A stretch of 64,000 bases of DNA, taken from Heliocidaris tuberculata (Eukaryota > Echinodermata > Echinoidea > Camarodonta > Echinometridae). Below are positions 24,919 to 38,700 of the stretch, piece after piece (within the stretch, counting starts at the first letter, position 1; every line of letters begins with the position of its first letter). Location of the stretch: contig CM046832.1 of NCBI GenBank assembly GCA_025618425.1, positions 26,440,974 to 26,504,973 of the forward strand. The letters run 5' to 3'. The position numbers were made by a program, and so were the translations under genes. The notes under the pieces were generated by a model that had not been told where the DNA came from, searched no databases, and saw only the letters and a program-made list of their open reading frames with translations.

Positions 24919-27900
24919 TTCATCATCATAATTTGTTACTTTTATTATTAATTGTCCATTCATAACAGATTGGTACCCTTAATGAGAGCCAGATTGCCAA
25001 CGCACAGAGACTCCTTCTCATCCTCCTTGATAAGTTCCGATACGATGAGACGTATAACTTTGATGCCCAGGGAGAAGATGAGATCATGTTCATTGACTAC
25101 CGACGCCAGCTCAAGGTCCTTTTCGACAATCTTGCTCAACTCAACCAGGCCATGGTGCTTTCCAGCGTCCATTCAGTTGTCATGGAGACATTAGGGTAGG
25201 TAGAGTGTTTTTGTTTATTTGTTGCCTCCTGCAAAAATATGTCTGGAGGACTTTTATGAGGAAGTTGGCTTTATCCACCGCATGCTTATGAGCTTTATGA
25301 TTGAGAAGAGTGCATGAAACATCAAAAATAGATATCAAAAGTCAAATATTGTAACTCCGAACAGATTGTATTACAGAAGTGTAAAGTTAAGCGCCTAAAA
25401 TGGGTTTTCATACGGGTGGAATTATCGTATGAAAACCACACTGAAACAAAGGTTGTACGACTGCCATAGGTTTGAAACTAACGTTCGGAATTACTGTAGG
25501 AAGGAAGGGACCAAAACGCCGCGTCGTTGGGAAGGGGTTCACTCGGAAGGGAATATCGTATTAAATCTACGTTGTCTTTTTAAAATGCCATAACGATCTT
25601 TTTGTAGGACTTTGAGCATTCAATATGTATAGTTTGACAGATATTCGTTTCATATTTTATTTGCTATCGTTGATTTTGATTGAAAGTGTTCGGACACATC
25701 AACCACCATACAATTCATTTCTTACAACAAAATAAAAAGATCAAAGAGACGCTCACTGGGTAAATTTTACAAGAGAAAAAAAATTAAGAAGATAATGAAG
25801 TGAAAATGGAAACTAGTGGAAAGTATCTTTGTGAAGAAATAAAAATTGGAAAGTTTCAAGCAAAATTTTCATCATTTATTGTGATTAGTTTGCTCCTTTA
25901 AAAAATATTTTAACCCTGAAAAGGCCTGTTTATTTTAGTGCTCTCTCAGTTGGAACCTTGGAGTGATGAAAAATTCTGAAAATTGGCACATGGAGGAAGC
26001 ATCCATGTCTAAGTTTCTGATTATCGCTTATTGATTATTAAAGGCATTGATTAACTTTGCCCAGGATTGAAAAAAAAAATCATTGTTCCAGCTAATGCTG
26101 TAATCATAATTGCAAACCTTTAGCTCAGACAGGAATCGCCTGAGTTTTATAAGCTGATCGGTCCTTTATATATCAAGATATTTACGATTGAACATTGATG
26201 TCGGGATAGAGTACCACCGAACCCTAAAGAACTCTTATGGTTGGCATACCTCACTCTATCACAGAATACTGTACGGGCTGGAAACCCGCTCCGAAATCGC
26301 CAAGCGCTGGTGCTTGGTTTTTGTGACTGCATCGCAGCGAAGAAGCCGAGCGACTTGCGCTAGCGATTGATCGCGATTTTCTCTTTTTTAGGATAGTAAA
26401 CGGGTTCCATTTTCTCTCATACTTTCACATATCCTTAATTATATATGTAGTTAGAGGACTGCACACAATTCACTGGCATTTGAGCTGATTTTACAATTTT
26501 TCACAAAGTTAATCAATCACTTAAACATCTTTGTGTATTGACAATTCTACATTGTGTACAATACATACGGTGAAATGTCCAATTTGGCCTCTCGCAGCAT
26601 GGCAATTTTTGATGCTACGTGGTACTCATCAGTCGAAATTTTATAAATTTGGTATCAAAGGATGCATAAGCAGTTGGGGACTAGCCCTATAATTAGCAAG
26701 TGATTGTCCATTGAGTTGACCCCCTTTGACCTCACCAATTCTTGCATTTTCCCACGATTTACGTAAAGTTGTTTGCAAATGCAAGCTGAAAAATAATGTA
26801 TTAAACGCCACTTTTTGTAAACATAAAGTTCGAAAAATTATTAAATATAGATGTATCTTTCACAACAATACTGCAAAATCAAAGCTCGACCAACGGAAAA
26901 TATGAAATTTTTATTTCTTCGGTTACAAACAGAAAACTTTACCTGTTAAACTTTTCCTAAAATTCCTCATTTCGGCTAGATTCGCAAGAAAATCACTGTC
27001 ATGAATCATTTTATTGTACATTTTTCTACAATCGTATGGTATTTACTTGAGGTGAATTTTCCGCATAGAGTTGTGTCAGAAAAAAAGGATCTCGGTGTCA
27101 GATCGCCGAGGCTGACATAACAGAAAAATATTACAACCACGTCCCATGCGTTGAAATCTGTGTAGGGCTGTGCTCTGTGCGCGAGTGCCCCGCGTGCTCC
27201 ATGGGCCATGCGCATGCGCAATCTATGAATGAGCGGACTACGGCTGACTCATGAATATCGTATGTGCAGATCATGAATTTGGGATCACTGCGCACAATTT
27301 GCTGCTCTAAATTGCTGCAAGATATCGTGTGAAAAAGACGTAGTATTTCTGCAAAGAAAGAAGTCGCATCAGCGAAACTTTGTCTAAATAAGGAATATAC
27401 ACCCCCGAATAAGGAAATGAAGTTTCATGAATATTTATGCAGGGGTAGACTTGTGTCAGAAAAAAATAGACACATAGTTTTTTGACGTTTTCATTTCAAA
27501 ATGTTGCTATAACTCGACAAAACAGTCATCATATTTCAGGATTTTTGCAGACAATCATTTATAACTACAAATTAGTTCATGTGGGAAGTTTCAGCTCATA
27601 AATCGCCAAAATAGAGGCGCAAATTAAAATTCCTTGTTTTGCCATTGTGATGACCGCATGCACGCACTGAGCTAGAAGTCCGTTAGTAATTCAAAACAAA
27701 CCAGGGGTTAATGAGATGCAAATTGTACCGTAGCGCTAGGCCTGTAAGACTCTAGATGATAAACTCATGAAAGCTTGCAGCAAAAAAAAGCCCTCCAGCC
27801 CTTTCAGTGTTAAAGGAACTGTAGAAAACAAACAATACAATTACAACAAAAAAAATGTCTTGTTGGGTGATGATTTGATTATCTTTGAGGATAGTTTTGA

Positions 27901-30900
27901 TTTGACTTTTTTGTGTTGTATAAGAAAGTGGCCAAAGAATTTACCATGTTGCTCAGTATCTTTGGTTTGAGAAACTAAATCCAAATGCACAAAATAGCAT
28001 ATTGCTTGGTCTGCAGAAGAGATGAAAGTCTTGCTGCACTAATCACATGATACACTTTCAACCAATCATTTATATCTGTGAGGCAACCTATGTAATATCA
28101 ATGAATAACTAAAGTGAAACCAAAAGTAGTGAAACTGGTCATAAGAAGTGCTTTTTACACCACAGTTTAAGATACAATAGGAAGTAAACACAATGAATCT
28201 TGAAGAATTGGAATTTTCCTTTTATAATCACAACAAAGAGAATAGCACATTTATAATGGATAAAGTCCAGTCATTGAAAATAAACAATTGAATAGAAAGT
28301 TTACTGCTGTGAGTGAAATGAATGAAAGCCATATATATTATGTGAGGAAGTATATGTTATGAAAACAAAATTGAAAGATTATGAAAGTAACTGAAAGTAC
28401 ATGTGAATATTAGATCCAAGTTTCAATGATGAAAGTTGCAAGTCATCTATAACATCATGAACTGATTGGCATAGACCCTGAATCACGTGTGCTGGTTCAG
28501 GCACATGTTGTTTTTTTTTACTCTTTCACAGTGATATTAAAAATTTGATTCATTTTATTGAGTTCCTATGACATCCTTCATACATCCTTGTTTTAATCAC
28601 CAATTAAAAATTTGTACTTATAATGAAATTGATTATATTTCTTAACACCCCCCCCCCCCATAGACACATATACAGCCCTGGAAAAAATTATTAGACCAGC
28701 TCCATTTCGGGTATATGAGTAGTGTTAAGTCCATTGTCTATGGAAGTAGAAAAACGATTATCAACAGCTAATTCATGATTGATGGACTACTACGAACTAG
28801 ACCAATTACCCCTATGACTTTTACCCTAGGACAGTGACCACTGGTGACTGACTACTGCCAGGACAAATTGTGCCGGACAAATTTCCCCAGACAATTACCA
28901 CTCCCCATTTTTCCCATGAGAAAAAGTTTTTTGACTGCCTAATAGACTATAAATGTCTGAGAGGATGAATTTGAAGTGTTACTTTTCTTGGTCTGAGCAC
29001 CATGACCTGTTCATTATTCTACTGAGACCATTGTGTGTGACAAAAAAATTGAAGGTATTAGAAAATTAATTTCATGAAACAAGAAAACATTCTTGCAGCA
29101 TGAACGAGATGCTTTGAGGAGAAAAAAAATGTGACATTTTGTTGACAGCATGCCACAAGGCATGGCTGCTATCATCAAATGTAGCAATTTTCCACCAAGA
29201 ACTGAACAAACTGCCTCCAGAGGAGTGACATGACTGAGTGACATGACTTTATGAAACAATCAGGCATCCTTCCTGGACAACTACCCCCAGACCACTTCTG
29301 TCAGGACATTTTTCCCCATACATCTACCCCTGGAGTATATCCCTGAGGACAGTTAGCATCTAGGATATTTATATTCTGTTAGTTGTTCTAAACTATCTAT
29401 CTGTTGGGGTGCCTTTAGAAGTAATTGTCCTTTAGCGAAAATTGTACGGGGGTTAATTGTCCTAGGGGTAATTACTCTGGCGGTAATTGTCCCAGGGATT
29501 AGTTATTGCACCAGCTAATTGTTTTGGGTAGTATTCACCCACCTTTTATGAGTTAGCTAATAGAAATTATTCTGAAAATTCAATTACTGACATAGCCAAC
29601 ACATAGCCAACACTTGCCATATATAGGCCTTTATAAGGATCTGGTCTAATAATTTTTTTCCAGGGCTGTATAGAGTAGCAATTCATTTCTGCTGAACATG
29701 TACATATTATATTTCTTGACATGTATTTAAGGTCATATTTATGAAGTAACTAGGTGATTGAACACCCCCCCCCCCCCCCTTTAAAAAATAAATTCAGTTT
29801 TTGTTTCGAGAATGAAAGCTAATCAGTATTTCCATTGTTTCATATTCCAATGTAATCTATCCTTATCAGCCATACATGCTGAAAATTATGGTAAAAAATT
29901 TCTTTCACAGGCAAATATAATGTATATAAACTTTCCAACCAGTCAGCGAAACACATTTTATTGTAGCTGAAATTACTTTGTTTAAGAAGTAAGAATTTTT
30001 TGAACAGCTTCATTGCTTCATTGAATTCTTATATGAGCAGTCACTATTGGAGCACATGTTTTAATAATTGTGAATGTGCCTTATTAATGCCTGGCTTTTG
30101 AAAAGTTCCACAAAAATTACTCCATCTGCATAATTATTTCCTCCTTTCATATTTTGATCCCAGGCAATGGAGTAGTAAGAAGTTCACAGATGTAGAGCTG
30201 GCTGTGAGATTACTGTACATGTTAGGTGAGGCCATTCCTGCCAAAGAAGGAAATCATTTTGTTGGAGACTCCTCAAAGACAGATCCTCTCAAGGACATGA
30301 TGAGAATGGTAGGTCTAAATCTCACTTCTTTTCTCATAACCATCACTAGGTAGCAGGTAAATGAAAATTTTGTATACTGTACATGTTAGGAGAGGCCATT
30401 CCTGTCGAATAAAGAAACCATTCTGTCAGAGACTCCTCAAAGACAGAACCTCTCAAGGACATGATGAGAATGGTAGGTAGGTCCTCCATCTCCCACTTCT
30501 TATTGTCTGCTGAGAGCCAGAAGAAGATTAGCAGTATGTAAAAGGTTCCTATAAGTTAACGAAGGTAGCCAAAAAACCTGTATGAAATCAGATTATTGAA
30601 TATGGTAATATTGAACATGACAAAGAAGATGATATTGGTAGGTAATTCTCACCACAAGTTCTGTGGGGTTGTTTATTGAATAAAGCAGTAAAGATTGAAA
30701 TGGGAGACTTTTCCATCATTACCCCTGTAGCTAGATCCATATTTTAACATGGTAGAGGTGACTTCTGCAGCTGCTTTTAGTATTTACTAAATGATTTTTA
30801 CCAAGATGTGATGGATGGAACTTCTTTCCTGAGAGGTATTGAAATAACCATTATTTTCTTTCTTTCTTTCTCTCAGCTGGTATCTTCTGGAGTAGTAGGG

Positions 30901-32719
30901 CATTCACATTGGGCTGTCACATTACAAGTAAGTGTAGTAGTGGAATGAACGAGTCTGGGCCCTGTTTCATAAAACTTGTCATCAAGTTGCAATAACTGTT
31001 ATAAGCTACTTAAATCCTTGCATCTGATTGGCTGAGAGCAAATTTGTCGGTAAAAACTACTGACAAGACAATTCATGAAATGCCCCCCTGATCTTTCTTG
31101 TTTACCATGTTTGCTTGAAGACATTAAAAAAAAAAAGGAGCAAGGGATATATATAGGGATTGCATACATTATATTTCTGATACGTAGAACCCTTTCATTG
31201 TTACAAATGAATAATATTTTTTCATAATTAAATAAAAAAAAGGAGCAAGGGATATATAGGGATTGCATACATTATATTTCTGTCGTTAAGAATTGGGTGT
31301 TCATTTTGGGGGGACTTTGTTTTTTGTTTGTACAAAACAGGCCTATTTTATCTAGAATATGATGCACCTGATACGTAGAACCCTTTCATTGTTACAAATG
31401 AATAATATTTTTCTATAATTAAATAGTATATAGTGCTATTTCAGTAGTAATATATAAAATATCCAAATATCTTTCCATTGGCAGGTAGGACTCTGGTTTA
31501 TCATTAAGATGTAGGTTCTCAAATGTATTCTTATATATTTGAGAAATGGTATGTTAGCAGTCCAGCCCCTGGGGCCCGTTGCACAAAACTTGCATTTAAT
31601 CACAACTCCTAAAAATCAAACGCAAGTCCTTAATGCGCACTTCTGATTGGCTGAAAATAAAGTTGTGTTTGATTTTCCTGAGTTGCGTTTAAGCGCAAGT
31701 TTGGTGCAACAGCCCCAGAGCAAAAGCTCAGAAACACTTCTAGAAAGAAAGAGGACTATGAAGCAGTATCCTATATGGTAAAGAATTTAATTTTCTAAAA
31801 TCTAAATTGATAGAAATATATGCAGAGCTATGGTCTGAAACATCCACATTTATTTTTTTAATGCTCTAGGTATATGAGACGGTTGTACGCTACGAAAGAT
31901 TCTTCAATCACGAACCCCAGCACATCCCCGAAATCCTAGTCCCTTTCCTAGATGACCGAGGTCTAAGGCATCGTCATCCTACTGTCAGGAGCAGATCAGC
32001 ATACCTCTTCACCAGATTCATCAAGTCTTTGAAGAATCATCTTAGTAATTTCACAGAAGAGATCCTGAAGAGGATACAAGACCTACTCATCATTGTCTTA
32101 CCAGTAAGTTGGAATAAATTATATTGGGTGATTGAAAGAGGTAGAATGTATTGAAGGGGATCAGTCACCAATATTTATTTTGGTCCGTGTATTGTGGGTT
32201 CCATACTGTTATCCTATTTTCCAAATATCAGCTTCGAAAATTTCTTTGGTGAAGAGATATTGCAATTTTTTGCACCATAAATAAAGATAAAAGTGATCTG
32301 TTAGTAGATTTTTTTATGCTGATGCATAAAGTTTGTTCTGTATGGAAGTTTCTTGTGGGCCCTAATATATTGTAAATTTTTTTCTAAATGCTCTTTAACA
32401 ATTGGGTTTTTATTGGGGGGGGGGATGAATTTATGTCTTGTAACTATATATAACTTCAATTGTTTTTTGGTGATTATGCCCCTTAAGGATTTGGTATGAT
32501 AATTGTATTGAGTAAATCATTTTTATTCATTGTTCTAGCCCAAGGGTAACTATATTAATGTTTAGACTTTATTTATTCCCTGTGAGCTTTTCTTATTCAT
32601 TAAATATGCGCAGTAGTTGGAACATAAACAATCACTATATTGTAGGCAGCTTATAAACATTATCCTGAACATATGGCAACAGCGTTTGTCTAAAATATTA
32701 GATCAGCGATTTATTATCA

Positions 32720-32761
<42 letters not shown>

Positions 32762-35700
32762 TCATCATCATCATTATCATCATCATCATCATCATCTTGA
32801 TTATGATTGTTATCATTTTCAATCAAATTTTTCTTCATTATTTGGGCATTGTAGATTATATCAACAATTTCTTCTTCGTGATCAACACCATCACTCATCA
32901 TCACTGTAAATTTCCTATTCCTTCTACTCCCCCCCCTCCCCTCCTCCTCATGTTCCTCTTCATTCATTCCTTTCTCCTATCAGCTCTACTATGTACAGGT
33001 TCCTCATCCCCATGATAACACCCCTACCATGGCACATGGCTTATCTGTTTTTAAAGTAGAATTTCATTAATTTTGAATATTGATTTAATTTTTATTATTG
33101 CATAGGTGAAGCTTAGATTGAACAAGGTTATCAAAATTCAACGCTTGGAAACATTTGAAGTAATGATTATTATCAATTATAAAATGATATAACACAGCCC
33201 CGCTATAGCACCTATAGAGCTCTTTGAACGCTGCTGAGATATGTGACGTCATACCGGGGAGCAATCCTTCCTAAGCAGACGATGCCCCATAACATCTTAT
33301 ACATTTTCAGTGCCTGTTTTGTCATCTCATCTTCACTTATTTCTCTTACTTCACTAGCGTCAGTATAAATGCTTATTTGTTGCCTCACTCTAAATTTCCT
33401 GCATGGTATTATTTTAATGAAAAATGCAGCGTTAAAAAATTAAAGGAATCAATCGATTGTAAACAAAAAAAGATGCCATTGTATTTTCAGCTGCATGCAC
33501 CGCGGCATGTCGGCGTTTCAAGAGGGAACGAATACCATCCAAGCTATAATTCAGCGGGCTTTACAATTCGAAAGTGTGATTCTTTGATTGATCATTGACC
33601 CTTATCATGACTTTTTACAAACAAAAGATTTTAGTTACTAGAAACAGTTTCACTTCCCTTTTAGAATGATGTGAAATACGGTCATGGTGAAACAAACCAA
33701 ACTCTGTATAATTTAAAAATAATTGCATTGCAGTTACGTTCACTTGATATAGGACGTCGTCTGCTTAGGCAGGATTGGCACCTGATGTGACGTCACGAAA
33801 ACATTGGTATATTTCTGGCGAATCGCTCGGATATCCCAGATGCTGAGAAGTGTTTTTATTTGTGTTATTTTTTAATCATCAAACACGCAGTTAACGTAAA
33901 ACTTATACGATTACCATCTGCAAGCTTTCTAGTTTCTAGAGATACATTATTGAGCATATTTTTTGATTTGCTTTGAATATCTACTTTAAGATCTGGTACA
34001 ATATATGATAGTGCCACCTTTGTAAACCACTTGTATATTTCTTGCTACTACAGGAGAACGGTCATCCTCCATTATTGACCACAGACGATCAGCTGTTCCT
34101 CTATGAAGTAGCAGGCGTTATCATCACATGCAGTGCCTTTGGTTCAGATGTGAGTAAAGTGATACAATGAAACCTGTATATAAAGACCACTCAAGGGAGA
34201 CAAGAAAGTGGTCTCTTATAGGCAGGTGGTCCATATGTACAAGTTCCTTTAGTACATGTTCCAGTGGAAAATTCTTTTCAAGGGAAACAAAAAAATCGTC
34301 TTTTTATACAGGTGGTCACTGAAGCAGATTGGACTGTACTTTGAAACAGAAATTGCAAACCTACAATATTCTTTTGTAGTTTAGGAATAAGATTTCTTAC
34401 CACAATAAAGATAACCAAATGAAGTGGATTGATGATAAGGTTTATAATTAGAAGGTAGAGAAGGACAGTTGTGTACAAACTGGCTTGCCTTGAATATACA
34501 GCTAACATTTTGCAGCTGCTCGTATCACAACTTGTTGGAACATTATGATACAACTTGTGTCAACCCATTAAATCCATGTTTGATAATCTATACTACTGTT
34601 AAATATGCATAGTCTATCACTATGTGGCCATCTCGCAATGATGATACTTTGGGTTATTGTAGATCAAATATGAGAGCATATATCATACTAGATCCACTGT
34701 AAGGGCGAATTTGCTTTGTCGCCACCTATTGTTCAAATTTCCCTTAATGTTGTTTTCTATCGATGTAAACGTAGAGGGTGCCAAATTACTTATATTACTA
34801 CAAAGTTTTGTTCGGTAGGGAGAACTCATTTTCGTATAATATAACATGGAAAATCTATATATGTATAACTCTTGGGGATCTAACGTCCTGAGGTTGGGCG
34901 ATGTCTGTTTTTCTTGATTATATCAATAGTTTGGGGATTTACTAAAAATACCTTATCGCACACAAAAGGTAGTTATTTTACGATTCTTTTTGCCATAAAT
35001 GCAAATTAAATCAAATTAATTCTAAACATATACTAACATTTTGAATCCATTAATTCTCTGTAACATCATTTTGCGCTGATATACATTTATACAATAAAAA
35101 AAAATAAAATTCACCCCTTCGTTGAATCTAGGTATATATATATATATATATATATACACCCAAAACTGGTGTGATTGGGAGACACTCTTTGTCTTTTTTT
35201 TCTTTGTACTCATGTCTCCCGTACGCACGTCATGCTATTATGACGGAATAAACCGCATTGTCGTGTGTCTCCAAAAAGCGGTATCCAGTGAAATATTTAT
35301 ATATATTAATTTTGCAAAAGAACATAAAATTTATTTTACATTTTTTTTTTGGTATAATGTAACAGAAGAAGCAGATACTTATGAGGAACGTATTAGCACC
35401 TATCATAGACAAGTTCAACACCCTCTATCCTAAGTTATGTTCAGAGACGGATGAGCAACGTCAAGTCCTCTACGCTGAAATCATTGCACACTCCATAGCT
35501 TGCACAAGGTAAATATAATACAAATTTCTTTGTTGATCCCTTGATGACAATGCCATAGAGGTCTTGGGTTTAGGCCTGTGGAAACGTATATTGTACAAAA
35601 ATTAAACTGTATTTAGTGGGTTAATAGAGTATATTTCATGTTCCTGTAATCTCTAGAGTAAAAGATCCAATATTGCTATCAATGCTGTCGAGATGCCCCT

Positions 35701-38700
35701 CCTGAGACAGTTTATAAAAAGTGAAATATCTGTTTGTGTAATCCCCTATTTGATTTGGTCTTTCTTATGATGGGTTGTTTTTCATATGAATAGGTTTCAA
35801 TGGCAGGATAAAGCAACCTAAAATGTCATACATAACAGCCACAATTCCAATTTTATACTCTACATCAGTTTCATGAATCAATACGGGTCCCAAACTGGTA
35901 GATGATGTTTTGATAGATATTGTTTCATATCGGCAGTGTACTATTTGACCTTTAAATGTTACTGTGCAATTCAGGTATTTGCTCATTTCAATATCAAGCA
36001 TTAGAGATAAAGCTTAATCTTAACATATGTGTTTAATCAGTACTTATTAGACAAAGTGCAAAGGTTTAAAAAGTGGAATCTCAACATTATCAGGGTTTTA
36101 TAGGACAGGTAAATATGCTGAGCCAAGTTGAATTTTAGGGATAAGGGAAGTACGCAGCTGAGATAGCATGTTATTACTGGGTTGTTGATATTTCTGTGTA
36201 CATGTAGTTTAACCTCTGTGAAGCACTATGTGAAATTTCTCTTTTAATTACCTAATTTTCAAACTTCTGTGTACAATCTTTTTTTAGGAACAAATATGTC
36301 CGCAAATATTAATTGCGAAAAAAGAAAGGCAATTATACCACTTTGATGTAAAGTTCCCTTTCTCCAAAACAAAAAGAAAAGAACAGAAAAGAAAATCAAA
36401 TGAGAGGTGTTGCCCATTAGAACCATACAGGGGGCCCTATCCCCAGGACATCTGTAGCTCTGTCTTTTTGAAGAGTTTCTCTCTTATGTATTTATTGAGC
36501 TGATGAACTCCCTGTACTCATGTTTTCATGATCTGGCATCGATAAGAAGCATGCATAACACAAGATCGAAAAGTTTGATTCTGTGCTGTCTGTTTACAGT
36601 TAAGCAAATATTATGACTCCAGGGCCCTGTGTCATAAAATTTGTTATTAGTAATAAGTTAAAATCATTGATATAAGGTTCTGAAATCATTGCATTTGATT
36701 GACTGCTACCAAATTTGTCAAAATAGTAAGACAGTTGTTATTCATAACAAGTTTTATTAAACAGGGCCCAGGTGTTTCCCTCTTGCAATGTTGCAATATC
36801 CTCATTCCTCACCTTTCAATGCCTCTATTTGGTAAGAAAACCATCTCTCTGTGCCAAGGTTATGACGTTTTGAAAATCAGCGATATTGCCATTGGCGGCC
36901 TCAAATTTTCTTTTGACAGGTAGTTGATTTCGTCAGGGGAAAACACCTTTGTATTCAGATGTCAACATCTGTAAAATCTCTGGTTTTATTTTCCAGAATG
37001 TCCTGTAAAGCAAGTGAAATGATATCTCTCAAATTTGGTATTGGTATTGGTATTGGTATTGTCATTTTCATTGCTTATATATAATTTTTATGTTCTTCTG
37101 AGGATAAAGGGAAAGTTTGGTTAATATTTTTATTTCATAGGGAGGAATGTAGCTGTACTTTCCTGATGCCTTTATTATCTATTTTATGATTTGATGTTTT
37201 ATAGAGGGTGAATTTGTGTTTGAAGCTTGTGTGATGTTTCAATACAAACCACTGAGTAAAATAAATCACCTACATTCTAGTAATAAGTTATATTAAAGAG
37301 TACCAATCACCAAAAAATATTTTGCTCTGTATGTTAGGGATTCCATGTCGCCATACGATATTCAAAGTATGAGCTTCAAATATTAATTTCATAAAGAGAT
37401 ATTGCTAGTTTGAATACTTTCTAAATAAACATTACTGTGACTTGCCAGTAGACTAATCGACGGACCTGTACGCACTTGTACAAAATAGGGCCCGTGGGGA
37501 ACCATATTTCGAGTTCGGTTCCGCGTGAGGGGGTTTTATGTGTAACTTAATTTTCTTCATACTCCTTAAACCATTAACCCACCATAGCAGGTCAGGTAAA
37601 GTTTTTTTTAGGTTAAATGTATACATTCTAGTTATACACAAATTATTTTTTCAGGTGATTGGTACTCAAATCATATTACATTGAAAATGTGCTTACATAT
37701 GTTTCTAGCCATGAGTAACTTAAATGCACAATAACCACACCACAATTTGCAGTGAATCATCTTTCCTAAGCATTTTTTATATGAAATTCATAAGATATAA
37801 ACCTCTCTCTGCATTAAAATGGATCAATATTATCTGCCTCATGCACTATTTTGCTTTTAAGATATGAAATAAAGTATGACAACTGAATGTAATATTACTC
37901 AAAACTTTCCTGTGTTAAAATTAAATCCATATCATTTTCTCCCCTATCCAGTCGCACCAGCAAGGCATTCCATTCTCAGCTGACAATCAAGCAGTGCGGA
38001 GTCGAGAAATGCTACACAGATGCCTTGGACGTCTTCCTGAGGGCGCTAGACGTCCCTCACCAACACGGCATCGTCCATGCCTCAGTAAGACAGTATCTTC
38101 ATAGGATGGTGGTGTGTTTAGAGGAAGCTGTATTACCCTATGTACCGGTAGCTGTGGAGCATCTCTTGAAGAAGTCTGAAGCCAGGGACCTGCACAAGTT
38201 TATGCCCCTTATCAACCAAATCATCTCAAAGTTCAAGGTGAGGAGGGAGGAACAGTGGGTGAATTCAAGTTCGGTGTTGACAGCTGGTGTTGGTGTTGGG
38301 GCAAAACTAGCACCAGCCACAACACCGAACCTAAATGAAGCTGGTGCTGGGACTGACTTCACTAGGTGTTGAGCTATCAATAATGTGATTGGTATTATTT
38401 TTATAAACCCGAATTCGGTGTTGGGGCTAGAATCAGCAGCCCAATTCATGCTCTCAACACCAACACCAACACCAACACCAACACCAACACCAACACCGAA
38501 CTTGAAATCACCCATTGGGGGGTTAAGATCTTGGACTGATATTGAACTTTAGTCCACAATATGTGGGCCATCATTCTTTGGGATTTGGAATGTGTAATTT
38601 TATATACAAACTCTCCATCTGTCAGTCAATCCATCTGTCCATCATTTGGTTTCAGAATGTGTAATTTTATCTACTCACTCTTCTTCTGTCAGTCAATCCG

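Noticed and set aside
32617..33015. Open frame rich in His and Ile
   Set aside because: Produced by the (ATC)n microsatellite; also open on the other strand.
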